This document shows, in pieces, positions 1-8,125 of a DNA stretch of 64,000 nucleotides (position 1 is the first letter of the stretch; every line of letters begins with the position of its first letter). This stretch comes from Oscillospiraceae bacterium. GTDB taxonomy: Bacteria; Bacillota; Clostridia; Saccharofermentanales; Saccharofermentanaceae. The stretch is taken from NCBI GenBank assembly GCA_902780785.1, contig CACZGS010000005.1, positions 186,001 through 250,000 of the forward strand, in the 5' to 3' direction. The notes beneath the pieces were generated by a model that had not been told where the DNA came from, made no database searches, and worked only from the letters and a program-made list of their open reading frames with translations. A program made the translations under genes and the position numbers.

Positions 1-1503
1 CGACTGGAACATGTGTCCGGGGTATGCTTCGTGAGCTACCGTAACGCCGAAATCCTTATCTGAATCAGCGCTCTTGTGGTTGATGATGATCAGGTTCGCA
101 TTGAAATTATCAAGATGGTAACCGAGGTAAGCTGCCGGTGAGAAGTTCTCTTCGAACACCTTCGGAACATCCATCGTGTAATACTGGTGAGCCGGGATAT
201 CAGGGAAATCGCTCTTTACGGAAGAACGCAGGAAATCAAGATTATCCTCCAAAGAACCCTTGGAATACTTGTGTTTCGAATACTCCGAATACCAGGATGT
301 TCCGGAAGATGCGATCCTCGTGTAATCGTCGTAAACGTACTTGATCCTCTTTTCGAGCGCATCGATGCTCTCCTGAACTGTTGCACTGTTATTCGTCGTT
401 ATCCTTGTGAGCATTGCGTAATAAGCGTCTCCGCCCTTGAACTGGCAAAGGCCCTGGTCAGTTCCGCCTGAACCCTTGAGAGCTCTCATTCTTCTGGCAC
501 ATTCTTCAAACTCGGGGAATGCTACTTCCTTCATAGCCTTCTCATGCTCTGAGATGAGCCTGCTCTTTTCGCTTGCGGAAAGTCCCTTGATGTTGTCCAG
601 ACGTTCTTCGAAAGTATCGTAAAGGAAGCAGTCGTTCTTCTGCTTTACAAGATTGTCGAATGACTTTGCAGCCTCTTCATAACTGTCGTCGGAAGAAGCA
701 AAACCGAGCTTTGCCCTCGTCTCCTCATAATCGCACATCAGGTCATAATATCTGTCGATATCCTTGACGAGCGCGATGTATTTCTCGGCATCCTCAACAG
801 TGTCGAATGAATAAACATCCAGGATGAACAGTATCTCGGACTGGGGTCCGACAAGATAATTGAAGATCATCGTGTAATATTCGAATGCCGTGTAAGAATA
901 GCCGTAGATGGTCTCTTCGATGTCAAAGACAAGCTTGTCGTAGCAGATCCTGTCATCGCCCTGAAGCGTGTCGTAATTGATCGTCAGGAGCTTGTCGAGC
1001 TGCTCCTGGTAGAACTGCTTTTCTGCAGGATACTGGTCGACCGTGATGAAATCACCCCATGTCGCATCCTTGATGTCGAATCCGAATTTTTCCGGATTCT
1101 CGAAAAGGATCTCAACATCCGCATAGCAGTTGATCTCGTGATGAAGGATCGCATTCTCGACTTCTGAAAGCAGCTTCACTGCTTCATTGCCGCTTACTGT
1201 TCCGGGTGCATGATCGGGATGTACTTCCTTATAAGTCGCAACATGATCAGGATATGTGAGCCCGTCCGTGGTATTTCCGCTGCCTGTGGGATCTGTTGAC
1301 GGAACCGTGGAAGGATCTGTCGTCGGATCTGTCGTCGGATCGGTAAGACCGGTGGGATCTGTCTGTCCGTTCTCGATCTTGTTGCCAAGGTCGGTCTCTC
1401 TGCCGCTGTTGTGTCTCGGAGCGCCTCCGAAGCAGCCTGCAAGGGACATTACGATCGCTGCGCAGCATACTAACGCTGTCAGCTTAACTGATTTCTTTTT
1501 CAT
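1..1503 (-). CDS. DUF885-family lipoprotein (C-terminus cut by window edge)
   Basis: I read 501 codons from an ATG at 1503 to the window edge with no stop; the C-terminus lies outside. The product starts with a signal peptide and a lipobox (Leu-Ala-Gly-Cys24), so it should be a surface lipoprotein. Residues about 48-72 form a linker rich in Thr-Asp-Pro repeats. A long helical region follows, and the sequence ends at HEAYPGH (residues 491-497), the hallmark metal-binding motif of DUF885 proteins, which look like metallopeptidases. Activity and substrate are inferred from the motif only. AGAGGAG lies 8 bases before the start. The gene follows the ANL gene by 86 bases but has its own extended -10 element. 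Confidence 0.8.
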   Translation of the reverse strand, partial: MKKKSVKLTALVCCAAIVMSLAGCFGGAPRHNSGRETDLGNKIENGQTDPTGLTDPTTDPTTDPSTVPSTDPTGSGNTTDGLTYPDHVATYKEVHPDHAPGTVSGNEAVKLLSEVENAILHHEINCYADVEILFENPEKFGFDIKDATWGDFITVDQYPAEKQFYQEQLDKLLTINYDTLQGDDRICYDKLVFDIEETIYGYSYTAFEYYTMIFNYLVGPQSEILFILDVYSFDTVEDAEKYIALVKDIDRYYDLMCDYEETRAKLGFASSDDSYEEAAKSFDNLVKQKNDCFLYDTFEERLDNIKGLSASEKSRLISEHEKAMKEVAFPEFEECARRMRALKGSGGTDQGLCQFKGGDAYYAMLTRITTNNSATVQESIDALEKRIKYVYDDYTRIASSGTSWYSEYSKHKYSKGSLEDNLDFLRSSVKSDFPDIPAHQYYTMDVPKVFEENFSPAAYLGYHLDNFNANLIIINHKSADSDKDFGVTVAHEAYPGHMFQS

Positions 1504-1562
1504 TTATTCATCTCCTCTATCCTTACATCCATAACACGGCATCTCCCCAAGACGCCGCAAAA

Positions 1563-1571
1563 ATTATAACA
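1563..1571 (-). promoter_or_regulatory. Extended -10 promoter for the DUF885 lipoprotein gene
   Basis: On the minus strand the sequence reads TGTTATAAT, a perfect -10 with the TGn extension, about 60 bases upstream of the ATG at 1503. No good -35 hexamer is present at 17 bases, as expected for extended -10 promoters. Confidence 0.5.
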
Positions 1572-1589
1572 CGAAACGGAGCTGATTTC

Positions 1590-3365
1590 TCACTCGGCCG
1601 GTACCTCCGGGAACGCAGTGTCCGATATTATCTCGTTCTGGATCATCTCGACCTTTTCCTTTACTGCTTCATAATCGACGTCACCTTTGGAATCTCTCGG
1701 GAACGATGCAAAGAACGTGATCTCCGAAGGTCTCATGGCTTCGTGGAGCGTCAGTTCGCATTCGGATCTTATGCGGTCCCTCAGTTCTTCCATCATGGAA
1801 TTATCGAAGAAATATTCCTCATTCGGCACAACGGCCGTGATAAGCGCTGTGCCTTCAGGCTTCTCGATGACTACCGAACACGATTCGACTACGCCTTCCG
1901 TCATCTGGACAGCCTCATCGACCTTGCTGGGATATACGGGATAGCTGTTGATCCTCACTTCACGCCTTGTGTTCGCGACAAGGTAGAACATCCTGTTGCC
2001 GTCCTGTTTACCGATATTTCCGGTGAAATACCATCTTCTTCCGTCAGGAAGCTTTCTGTAATTCTTAACATCCGCGCCCTTGTCATCAGGTCCGGAAAGC
2101 TTTGAGATAGGCGAACATACGATGATCTCGCCTTCCGCACCTTCAGGCACGTCAATACCCGTTGAAGGATCTGCGACCCTCATGAGGACTCCCGGCAGAG
2201 GGAATCCCAGAAGTCTGTCACTTTGCAGGTCAGACGGTCCGTATGCATATGTCAGCAGTTCATCGCAGCCGGTGATCGAGCATACCGAGAGCTTCTTTCC
2301 CGAATACTGGGCGATCTCAAAGAGCATGGCCTTCTGGCTGCTCGTAAGAAGACCTCCTCCGACGATTATCCTGTCGACAGTCTTAAGGATATCGGAACGC
2401 GTTCCGACTTTATTTATCGATGCGATCGTGCTGCTGTAACCGATAAGCACATCAGGCTTATAACGCTTTATCGCAAAGAATATCTTGTCAGGATCGTACC
2501 ATGTGAAGATCAGGGCTGACTGGCCGCAAGACAGGATATTATGTATACCCACGGTGAAGCCGAAGGCAAAGCAGCTCTCGTTAAGGCAGAGCATCCTCGC
2601 GGGCTTTCCCGTGAGGTCTTCATTTGCCTTGATAACCATTTCCGTAAGATTTGCGGATATGTTTAAGTTTCTTGCAGTAAGTTCGGTTGCCCTGCAATCA
2701 GCGGGAACGCTCGGGAAAAGATAAAGAACAGTCCTGTTATTGTCTCTGTCGTGACTGAGCTTCTCATTTTCGGACTGGCTGTCGGGAAGATTAACAGCAT
2801 CTTTCCAATAAACGAGGTTTATGCCTTCAGGAATGTTTCTCGGCTTCGGCATATCGTAACTCGACAGAGGATAGAAACGGACGGTGAACTTATAGATGCC
2901 GGTCGATGTCTCCCTGTATTTGCCGATGATAACGGTCTTGACCGGTGTTTCCTTTAAGACCTGTGCATAGTTGAGATACTGGTTGCAGCTCATCAGGCAG
3001 TACTTCGCGCCGACAACATTCGCATATCCTGCGAAATATTCCGTGGAAAGATTCGGAACGCAAAGTGCTGCAGAAGCGCCGATCTTATCAAGTGCATAAA
3101 CGCTGATGATGTTCAGGGTGTTGTTTCCCATCGCGATCATTACGACGTCGCCCTTTTGGACGCCAAGATTCTTCCAGGCGGAGGCTGCCTCGTCGATCTT
3201 TTCGAGCAGTGAGGAATAAAGGATCTTCGTCGCGCCGTACTCAAGGGCTACCCTGTCAGGGTACCTGGTGCATGACCTCTTTATGCGCATGTATAGTGTC
3301 TCATCCGTATCAGTGACCGGATTGGCGTAATTCTCAGGATAAAAGACACTCCATTGACTTTCCAA
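1590..3365 (-). CDS. Degenerate ANL-superfamily (AMP-dependent synthetase-like) protein
   Basis: A 591-residue protein with the overall layout of acyl-CoA or aryl-CoA ligases: N-terminal region, a large adenylation domain and a small C-terminal domain. The key motifs are eroded. The Ser/Thr/Gly-rich phosphate loop should lie near residues 213-230 but reads FPSVPADCRATELT. The YxTGD motif is TGN, and the catalytic lysine near the C-terminus (usually GK followed by a hydrophobic residue and Asp) is replaced in PRDSKGD (residues 556-562). It is therefore unlikely to be a normal ligase and may be a binding or carrier-related protein. Translation starts at TTG (3365), 8 bases after AAGGAG. It is divergent from dapL. 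Confidence 0.75.
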   Translation of the reverse strand: MESQWSVFYPENYANPVTDTDETLYMRIKRSCTRYPDRVALEYGATKILYSSLLEKIDEAASAWKNLGVQKGDVVMIAMGNNTLNIISVYALDKIGASAALCVPNLSTEYFAGYANVVGAKYCLMSCNQYLNYAQVLKETPVKTVIIGKYRETSTGIYKFTVRFYPLSSYDMPKPRNIPEGINLVYWKDAVNLPDSQSENEKLSHDRDNNRTVLYLFPSVPADCRATELTARNLNISANLTEMVIKANEDLTGKPARMLCLNESCFAFGFTVGIHNILSCGQSALIFTWYDPDKIFFAIKRYKPDVLIGYSSTIASINKVGTRSDILKTVDRIIVGGGLLTSSQKAMLFEIAQYSGKKLSVCSITGCDELLTYAYGPSDLQSDRLLGFPLPGVLMRVADPSTGIDVPEGAEGEIIVCSPISKLSGPDDKGADVKNYRKLPDGRRWYFTGNIGKQDGNRMFYLVANTRREVRINSYPVYPSKVDEAVQMTEGVVESCSVVIEKPEGTALITAVVPNEEYFFDNSMMEELRDRIRSECELTLHEAMRPSEITFFASFPRDSKGDVDYEAVKEKVEMIQNEIISDTAFPEVPAE

Positions 3366-3516
3366 ATCAGTTCTCCTTCACACCGTGAAGCAGCATTGCG
3401 AAAATTAAATACCCGAACCAGTTTATTATACACTGTACTGCGCTCATAAATACTGTTTATAACGAACGTAAGATATCAGTCAATCATTTGTGCAGATGTA
3501 CGATAACTTTTCTGGT

Positions 3517-3543
3517 TTTACAGAAGTTAGCCGGTGTTAAAAT
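3517..3543 (+). promoter_or_regulatory. Candidate promoter for dapL
   Basis: An extended -10 (TGTTAAAAT, 3535-3543) lies 33 bases before the dapL ATG. A TTTACA is present upstream but with a short 15-base spacer, so recognition would rest mostly on the extended -10. I see no lysine riboswitch in the 210-base intergenic region. Confidence 0.45.
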
Positions 3544-3576
3544 GTTCAAAGAAATTAAGAAATAGAGGTAAAGCCC

Positions 3577-4758
3577 ATGGATATCAAGCTCAACACACAT
3601 TTCCTCGACGTAAAAGAAACATACCTTTTCTCTGACATCGCCAAGCGCGTCAAGAAGTTCCAGCAGGAGAATCCCGACCGCGAGATCATCAGAATGGGCA
3701 TAGGCGATGTAACACTTCCCCTTCCCCAGTCGGTCACTTCCGCAATGGAAGAGGCAGTCAAGGAAATGGCAAGCAAGGATACATTCCATGGTTATCCGCC
3801 GGAATACGGCTACGATTTCTTGAGAAATGCCATCTCCGATCACTATAAGGCTCTCGGAGTTACGGTATCTCCCGAGACAGTTTATGTTTCCGACGGCGCG
3901 AAAAGTGACCTGGGCAACCTTCCCGACGTTTTGGGCGACAACCCGGTCATCATTCCCGACCCCGTTTATCCCGTTTATGTTGACTCCAACCTCATGAACG
4001 GCAGAAAGGTATCCTTCGTTGCAGGATCTTCAGAGAACGATTTTCTTCCTCTCCCTCCTGAAGACACCGATATCGAGCCTTCCGTCATCTACATCTGCTC
4101 ACCCAACAACCCCACAGGCGCAGTTTACGGCTTTGACGGTCTTAAGGCATGGGTCGATTTCGCATTGAACACAGGTTCGCTCATCATCTTCGACGCAGCT
4201 TATGAAGCATTCATCACAGAAGACAAGCCCCACACGATCTACGAGATCCCGGGTGCTGACCTCTGCGCGGTCGAAGTATCTTCATTCTCCAAGTTTGCAG
4301 GCTTCACGGGCGTAAGATGCGGCTGGACTATCGTTCCCGATTCTTTGGAATCTGACGGCATCAAGCTCTCAAAGTTCTGGGCAAGACGTCAGGCAACAAA
4401 GTTCAACGGTGTATCCTATGTAACTCAGAAGGGCGCCGCTGCTTCACTTTCCGGCCAGGGCCTTGAAGACTGCAAGGCAAACATCGCTTACTACAAGCGC
4501 AACGCAGCTGCCCTCGCAGAAGTATTCACCGAAAAGGGAATCTACTTTACTGGCGGCGTAAACTCACCTTACATCTGGCTCAAGTGCCCCGACAACATGG
4601 GCGGCTGGGAGTTCTTCGACATGATCCTCAACCGCTTCGGAATCGTTGGCACACCGGGCGAAGGCTTCGGTGAGAACGGCGCAGGCTACTTCCGTCTTAC
4701 CGCATTCGGTTCATACGAGAACACACTTAAGGCTTGCGAGTTCTTCAAGACTCTGTAA
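3577..4758 (+). CDS. dapL: LL-diaminopimelate aminotransferase
   Basis: This PLP enzyme (fold type I) converts tetrahydrodipicolinate directly to LL-diaminopimelate in lysine and peptidoglycan synthesis, bypassing the succinyl/acetyl branches. The 393 residues carry the family N-terminus, the CSPNNPTGA motif, an Asp in IIFDAAYEAF that binds the PLP ring nitrogen, and the Schiff-base lysine in SSFSKFAGF (Lys239), followed by the phosphate-binding Arg in GVRCG. The length matches DapL (about 400). An AGAGG ribosome site precedes the ATG. It is monocistronic: a terminator follows at once. The next enzyme, DapF, is encoded 9 kb away as a fusion with CarB. Confidence 0.93.
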   Translation: MDIKLNTHFLDVKETYLFSDIAKRVKKFQQENPDREIIRMGIGDVTLPLPQSVTSAMEEAVKEMASKDTFHGYPPEYGYDFLRNAISDHYKALGVTVSPETVYVSDGAKSDLGNLPDVLGDNPVIIPDPVYPVYVDSNLMNGRKVSFVAGSSENDFLPLPPEDTDIEPSVIYICSPNNPTGAVYGFDGLKAWVDFALNTGSLIIFDAAYEAFITEDKPHTIYEIPGADLCAVEVSSFSKFAGFTGVRCGWTIVPDSLESDGIKLSKFWARRQATKFNGVSYVTQKGAAASLSGQGLEDCKANIAYYKRNAAALAEVFTEKGIYFTGGVNSPYIWLKCPDNMGGWEFFDMILNRFGIVGTPGEGFGENGAGYFRLTAFGSYENTLKACEFFKTL

Positions 4759-4789
4759 GAGATCTGCCGATAATTCAAGATCATGAAGG

Positions 4790-4814
4790 CTGCCGGGTCC
4801 GGCAGTCTTTTTTT
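4790..4814 (+). terminator. Rho-independent terminator after dapL
   Basis: A CTGCCG/CGGCAG stem with a 4-base loop is followed by a run of seven T (4808-4814), 31 bases after the dapL stop. Confidence 0.85.
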
Positions 4815-4838
4815 GTCCCATTAATAGAAGTTCACCTT

Positions 4839-4847
4839 TGTTATAAT
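4839..4847 (+). promoter_or_regulatory. Extended -10 promoter for radA-ispD
   Basis: TGTTATAAT is a perfect extended -10 located 31 bases before the radA ATG at 4879. It excludes the upstream in-frame ATG at 4846, which lies inside the -10 itself. Confidence 0.6.
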
Positions 4848-4878
4848 GCAATTAATAAAGATATGGACGGATAGTACT

Positions 4879-6297
4879 ATGGCTAAGAAGACGACTTTTT
4901 TCTGTAAGGAATGCGGTTACGAGACATCCGGCTGGATGGGCAAATGCCCTGCCTGCGGCATGTTCAACACCTTTGTCGAAGCTCCTTCCGAGAAGGCACC
5001 TGCCAAGGCGAAGACGGATTCACCCTCATTTACCGCCAACCAGTATTCATGGACTGATTCTGCCGTTACGGTAAGGCTCAGCGAAGCAGGCAAAGAGAAT
5101 TACAAGAGACATTCGACCGGCATTCCCAGCCTTGACGTCCTCTTCGGCGGAGGCATTACGGAAGGCTCCGTAACACTTGTCGCGGGCGAGCCCGGCATCG
5201 GCAAGTCCACCATTTTAATGCAGCTTGCGGATTCATATAAGGCCGACGGCGAGATCCTTTATATCTCAGGCGAGGAATCCCCTGCCCAGATCGGCATGAG
5301 AGCTTCCAGGCTCAAGATAAAAAGAGACATCCTTGTTTGCGGCGAGACGAGATTCGAAGCTATCGCAGAACAGCTCAAGACTCATAAGCCGTGCCTTGCG
5401 ATCATCGACTCCATCCAGACGCTCTATTCTGAGCAGGTCGCGGGAACTCCGGGCGGAGTTGCGCAGATCAGGGAAGTCGCAGCAGGCTTAATCCGTATCG
5501 CAAAGACAAATAACATAACGATAATCATGGTCGGCCACATCGCGAAGGACGGCTCCATTGCAGGTCCTAAGACGATCGAGCACATGGTCGATACGGTCCT
5601 GGGTTTTGAAGGTGATGCGACAGGCGGATACAGGATCATAAGATCTGCGAAGAACAGATTCGGAAGATCCAATGAGATCTGCTTTTTCGAGATGGGTGAA
5701 CAGGGACTTATTCCCGTCGACAGCTCTAAGGCACTGCTCGTAGCAGGAAGGCCGCTTAACAGTCCCGGATCGGTCCTTACTTCCACACTCGAAGGCAATG
5801 ACGCACTGACGATAGAAGTCCAGGCGCTCTGCACGGAGAGCGTTTATCCCAATCCGCAGAGAATGACGTCAGGACCCGAGAGAGGCAGAGTCCTCATGCT
5901 CCTTGCAGTGTGCGAGAAGCTCTTAAAGCTCGGCCTTACGTCGAAGGACTGCTTCGTAAACGTTATCGGAGGACTCAAGGTATCTGACCCCGCTACGGAT
6001 CTTGCCGTCTGCATGGCGACCGTATCTTCCGCAAGAGGAGTCAGCGTCAGACCCAATACGCTGATACTTGGAGAAGTCGGATTATCCGGTGAGATCAGAC
6101 CCGTTTCAAGGATACTTAAGAGGTGCATAGCTTCTGCGAGACTCGGGATCACTACGGTGGTTCTTCCGGGCAGCTCGAAGGATGCGCTTGAGAAGGAACT
6201 CGCCAACGCATCGGCAGAGGTTTTCGCAGGCAATCCCGTGCCGGAATTCATTTATGCGGACAACCTTAAGGAAGCAGCTGATATACTGTTCTCATAA
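4879..6297 (+). CDS. radA: DNA repair protein RadA/Sms
   Basis: RadA is a RecA-related branch-migration ATPase acting in recombinational repair. The protein (472 residues from the chosen start) has a four-cysteine zinc finger (Cys9, Cys12, Cys23, Cys26), a Walker A motif GEPGIGKST near residue 102, the RadA-specific KNRFG motif, and a C-terminal Lon-protease-like domain with LGEVGLSGEIRPV. I chose ATG 4879 because the protein then begins MAKKTTFFCKECG as in the family, and because the earlier ATG sits in the -10 element. The ribosome site is weak. ispD follows 14 bases downstream and is probably co-transcribed. Confidence 0.95.
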   Translation: MAKKTTFFCKECGYETSGWMGKCPACGMFNTFVEAPSEKAPAKAKTDSPSFTANQYSWTDSAVTVRLSEAGKENYKRHSTGIPSLDVLFGGGITEGSVTLVAGEPGIGKSTILMQLADSYKADGEILYISGEESPAQIGMRASRLKIKRDILVCGETRFEAIAEQLKTHKPCLAIIDSIQTLYSEQVAGTPGGVAQIREVAAGLIRIAKTNNITIIMVGHIAKDGSIAGPKTIEHMVDTVLGFEGDATGGYRIIRSAKNRFGRSNEICFFEMGEQGLIPVDSSKALLVAGRPLNSPGSVLTSTLEGNDALTIEVQALCTESVYPNPQRMTSGPERGRVLMLLAVCEKLLKLGLTSKDCFVNVIGGLKVSDPATDLAVCMATVSSARGVSVRPNTLILGEVGLSGEIRPVSRILKRCIASARLGITTVVLPGSSKDALEKELANASAEVFAGNPVPEFIYADNLKEAADILFS

Positions 6298-6311
6298 CAG
6301 GAGGTATTCTT

Positions 6312-7061
6312 ATGAACCGCAAATGTTATTTTCTGATACCGGCCGCAGGCAGCGGCACGCGTATGGGCGCAGGACAGCCCAAGCTCATGAGGAATGTTGA
6401 AGGACGCCCTGTTATCTTAAGAACGCTCGGTGCAGTCGCAGACGTCTGCAGATGCAATTATGCCGACATGGATTACAAGATCGTCCTAGTCACGACTAAT
6501 GACCTCATCGGGATCCTTCAGGCAATGTGCGCAGAGTACTTTCCTGACCTCAATATAATCTTCACGCTCGGCGGAAATACAAGAACGGAGTCTGTATCCA
6601 AAGGTCTTAACATGATCAACGATGCGGACGATGACGACCTGGTGCTCGTTCACGACGGTGCGAGATGCCTTGTTACCTCAGAAGAGATCACGGCATGCAT
6701 CGACGGTCTTAAAGACCATGAGGTATGCGCTTCAGCGGTTCCCGTCAAGAACACATTGAAGGAGGTCGATATATTGCCTTCAGGCGAAGTCAGGGTAACC
6801 GGCACTCCGGACAGATCGAAGTTCTACGAGATACTTACTCCGCAGGGCTTCAAGTTCAAGGATATCGAGACATGCTATATGAAGGCAATGGACGACGGCA
6901 TCACTGCAACGGATGACACCGCACTCGCATCAATGTACGGACTTGAAGTTTATCTTACAAAGGGTCTTTATTCGAACCTGAAGATCACGACGCCGGAAGA
7001 TATCGCGATAGCATCGGAGATCATAAGATCAAGGGGTGAGAGCGAACCTTTCCACGATTGA
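6312..7061 (+). CDS. ispD: 2-C-methyl-D-erythritol 4-phosphate cytidylyltransferase
   Basis: IspD transfers CMP to MEP in the non-mevalonate isoprenoid pathway. The 249-residue protein opens with the nucleotidyltransferase motif IPAAGSGTRMG followed by QPK, and holds VHDGARCLV and the DDTAL region typical of IspD. An AGGAGG site lies 6 bases before the ATG. The partner gene ispF lies just downstream on the opposite strand, facing ispD across a shared terminator, so the two MEP genes are convergent and not in one operon as in many bacteria. Confidence 0.93.
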   Translation: MNRKCYFLIPAAGSGTRMGAGQPKLMRNVEGRPVILRTLGAVADVCRCNYADMDYKIVLVTTNDLIGILQAMCAEYFPDLNIIFTLGGNTRTESVSKGLNMINDADDDDLVLVHDGARCLVTSEEITACIDGLKDHEVCASAVPVKNTLKEVDILPSGEVRVTGTPDRSKFYEILTPQGFKFKDIETCYMKAMDDGITATDDTALASMYGLEVYLTKGLYSNLKITTPEDIAIASEIIRSRGESEPFHD

Positions 7062-7065
7062 TAAC

Positions 7066-7090
7066 AAAGCCCGCTTGAAGCGGGCTTTTT
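7066..7090. terminator. Bidirectional terminator between ispD and ispF
   Basis: A 10-base perfect stem (AAAGCCCGCT/AGCGGGCTTT) with a 3-base loop sits between the convergent stops of ispD (7061) and ispF (7094). The plus strand has TTTTT at 7086-7090; the minus strand continues TTTGTTAT. Confidence 0.85.
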
Positions 7091-7093
7091 GAT

Positions 7094-7588
7094 TCAGATC
7101 TCTTTTGTAAAAGTCAGGATGCAGAATACCTGTATTCCTTCGCCGCGGCCAAATCCCGTAAGGCCTTCTCCGGTCGTGGCCGTTATGCCGACCGAGGAAG
7201 CGGGAATACCAAGTATCGCTCCGACGGATTCCTTCATCTTTGGAATGTGCGGCATGAGCTTGGGACGCAGGCACTCGATCGTGATGGAGCAGTGAATGAT
7301 CTTACCGTCCGTAAGATACTCAAGAGCTTTCTCGAGATATACAGAACTGTCCTTGATGCCTCTCTCGAGGCAGATCTTATCTGCTTCGCCGCCAAGGATG
7401 TTGACGCCGGTAAAGCCTGATACCGCATTGGTAATTGCGTGATAGACAACATCGCCGTCGCTGTTGGCTTCGATGGGCTTGTCGAACGGAATGTCGATGC
7501 CGCCGAGCCTGATCAGAGTGTCACCGCAAGGTTCACCGAATCTGTGGCTGTCCTGTCCTATTGTACTGATAGAAACGATATTTCCCAT
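7094..7588 (-). CDS. ispF: 2-C-methyl-D-erythritol 2,4-cyclodiphosphate synthase, divergent subfamily
   Basis: IspF cyclises CDP-ME 2-phosphate to MEcPP. The 164-residue protein keeps the metal ligands (Asp and His in QDSH, His in DVVYHAI), PKLMPHIPKM, and the C-terminal TTGEGLTGFGRGEG motif. The canonical GDIGxHFPDTD loop is missing; the region reads LGGEADKICLERGIKDSS. I recall this variant as a clostridial subgroup of IspF, so it is probably functional, but the altered substrate loop is notable. It is the last gene of the mrp operon, 12 bases after the thioredoxin-like gene. Confidence 0.85.
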   Translation of the reverse strand: MGNIVSISTIGQDSHRFGEPCGDTLIRLGGIDIPFDKPIEANSDGDVVYHAITNAVSGFTGVNILGGEADKICLERGIKDSSVYLEKALEYLTDGKIIHCSITIECLRPKLMPHIPKMKESVGAILGIPASSVGITATTGEGLTGFGRGEGIQVFCILTFTKEI

Positions 7589-7600
7589 AAGAATCCACCT

Positions 7601-8125
7601 TTATGCAATGCCGTTTTCCTGAAGCCATAATAACACATCGTTAACTGTCCAATACTCACGGGAAGCTCCGCCGAAGACTTTGTCGGCCCGGCCCTTCTGT
7701 ACGAGGACAAATTCAGGGACTGCTTCGATCTCGTATTGACCCATGAGGTCTTTATATTCCATCGCATCGAGCATCAGGACAGTGAGCTTTCCGTTATAGC
7801 CGGCAGCAATGTCTTCCACGGCTGCCGTAACCGCAGCACCCCTGTTATCCATTGAGCTGTAGAAATAGATCAGGAGCGTGTATCCTGAAGCTTTAAGTCC
7901 GTCAAAGTCCGTTATCTTGCGGTACTGGATACCGTAGAGCTGGTTGCCGTCCTCGTCCTTCTCGTCTTCTATCGGTTCATAGACCATGCATACGGCAGGG
8001 TCGTTGTATGAATAATCGCCCAGATATTCCATGAGAGGATCGGTCTCCTTGGGCTTTGAACAGCCGCAAAGGAATGCCGATAAGACCGCTATTGCGATGA
8101 GTAACGTCAGGTATCTTTTTTTCAC
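7601..8125 (-). CDS. Thioredoxin-fold lipoprotein lacking the CxxC motif
   Basis: A 174-residue lipoprotein: signal peptide with lipobox cysteine at residue 22, then a thioredoxin-like domain (about 68-172) with LLIYFYSS, TVLMLDAMEYKDLMGQYEIE and the cis-proline segment AVPEFVL (Pro137). Where thioredoxins have WCxxC the sequence reads SSMDNRG (about 90-96), so it cannot act as a dithiol oxidoreductase and may bind or scaffold other proteins. Translation starts at GTG, whose GTGA overlaps the stop of mrp, implying translational coupling. Confidence 0.72.
   Translation of the reverse strand: MKKRYLTLLIAIAVLSAFLCGCSKPKETDPLMEYLGDYSYNDPAVCMVYEPIEDEKDEDGNQLYGIQYRKITDFDGLKASGYTLLIYFYSSMDNRGAAVTAAVEDIAAGYNGKLTVLMLDAMEYKDLMGQYEIEAVPEFVLVQKGRADKVFGGASREYWTVNDVLLWLQENGIA

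Noticed and set aside
1280..1365. Short tandem repeat (Thr-Asp-Pro) in the DUF885 lipoprotein gene as a phase-variable tract
   Set aside because: The repeats are in units of three bases with differing codons and form a linker; slippage would not shift frame.
3366..3576. Lysine riboswitch upstream of dapL
   Set aside because: The 210-base region shows promoters but no conserved multi-helix aptamer.
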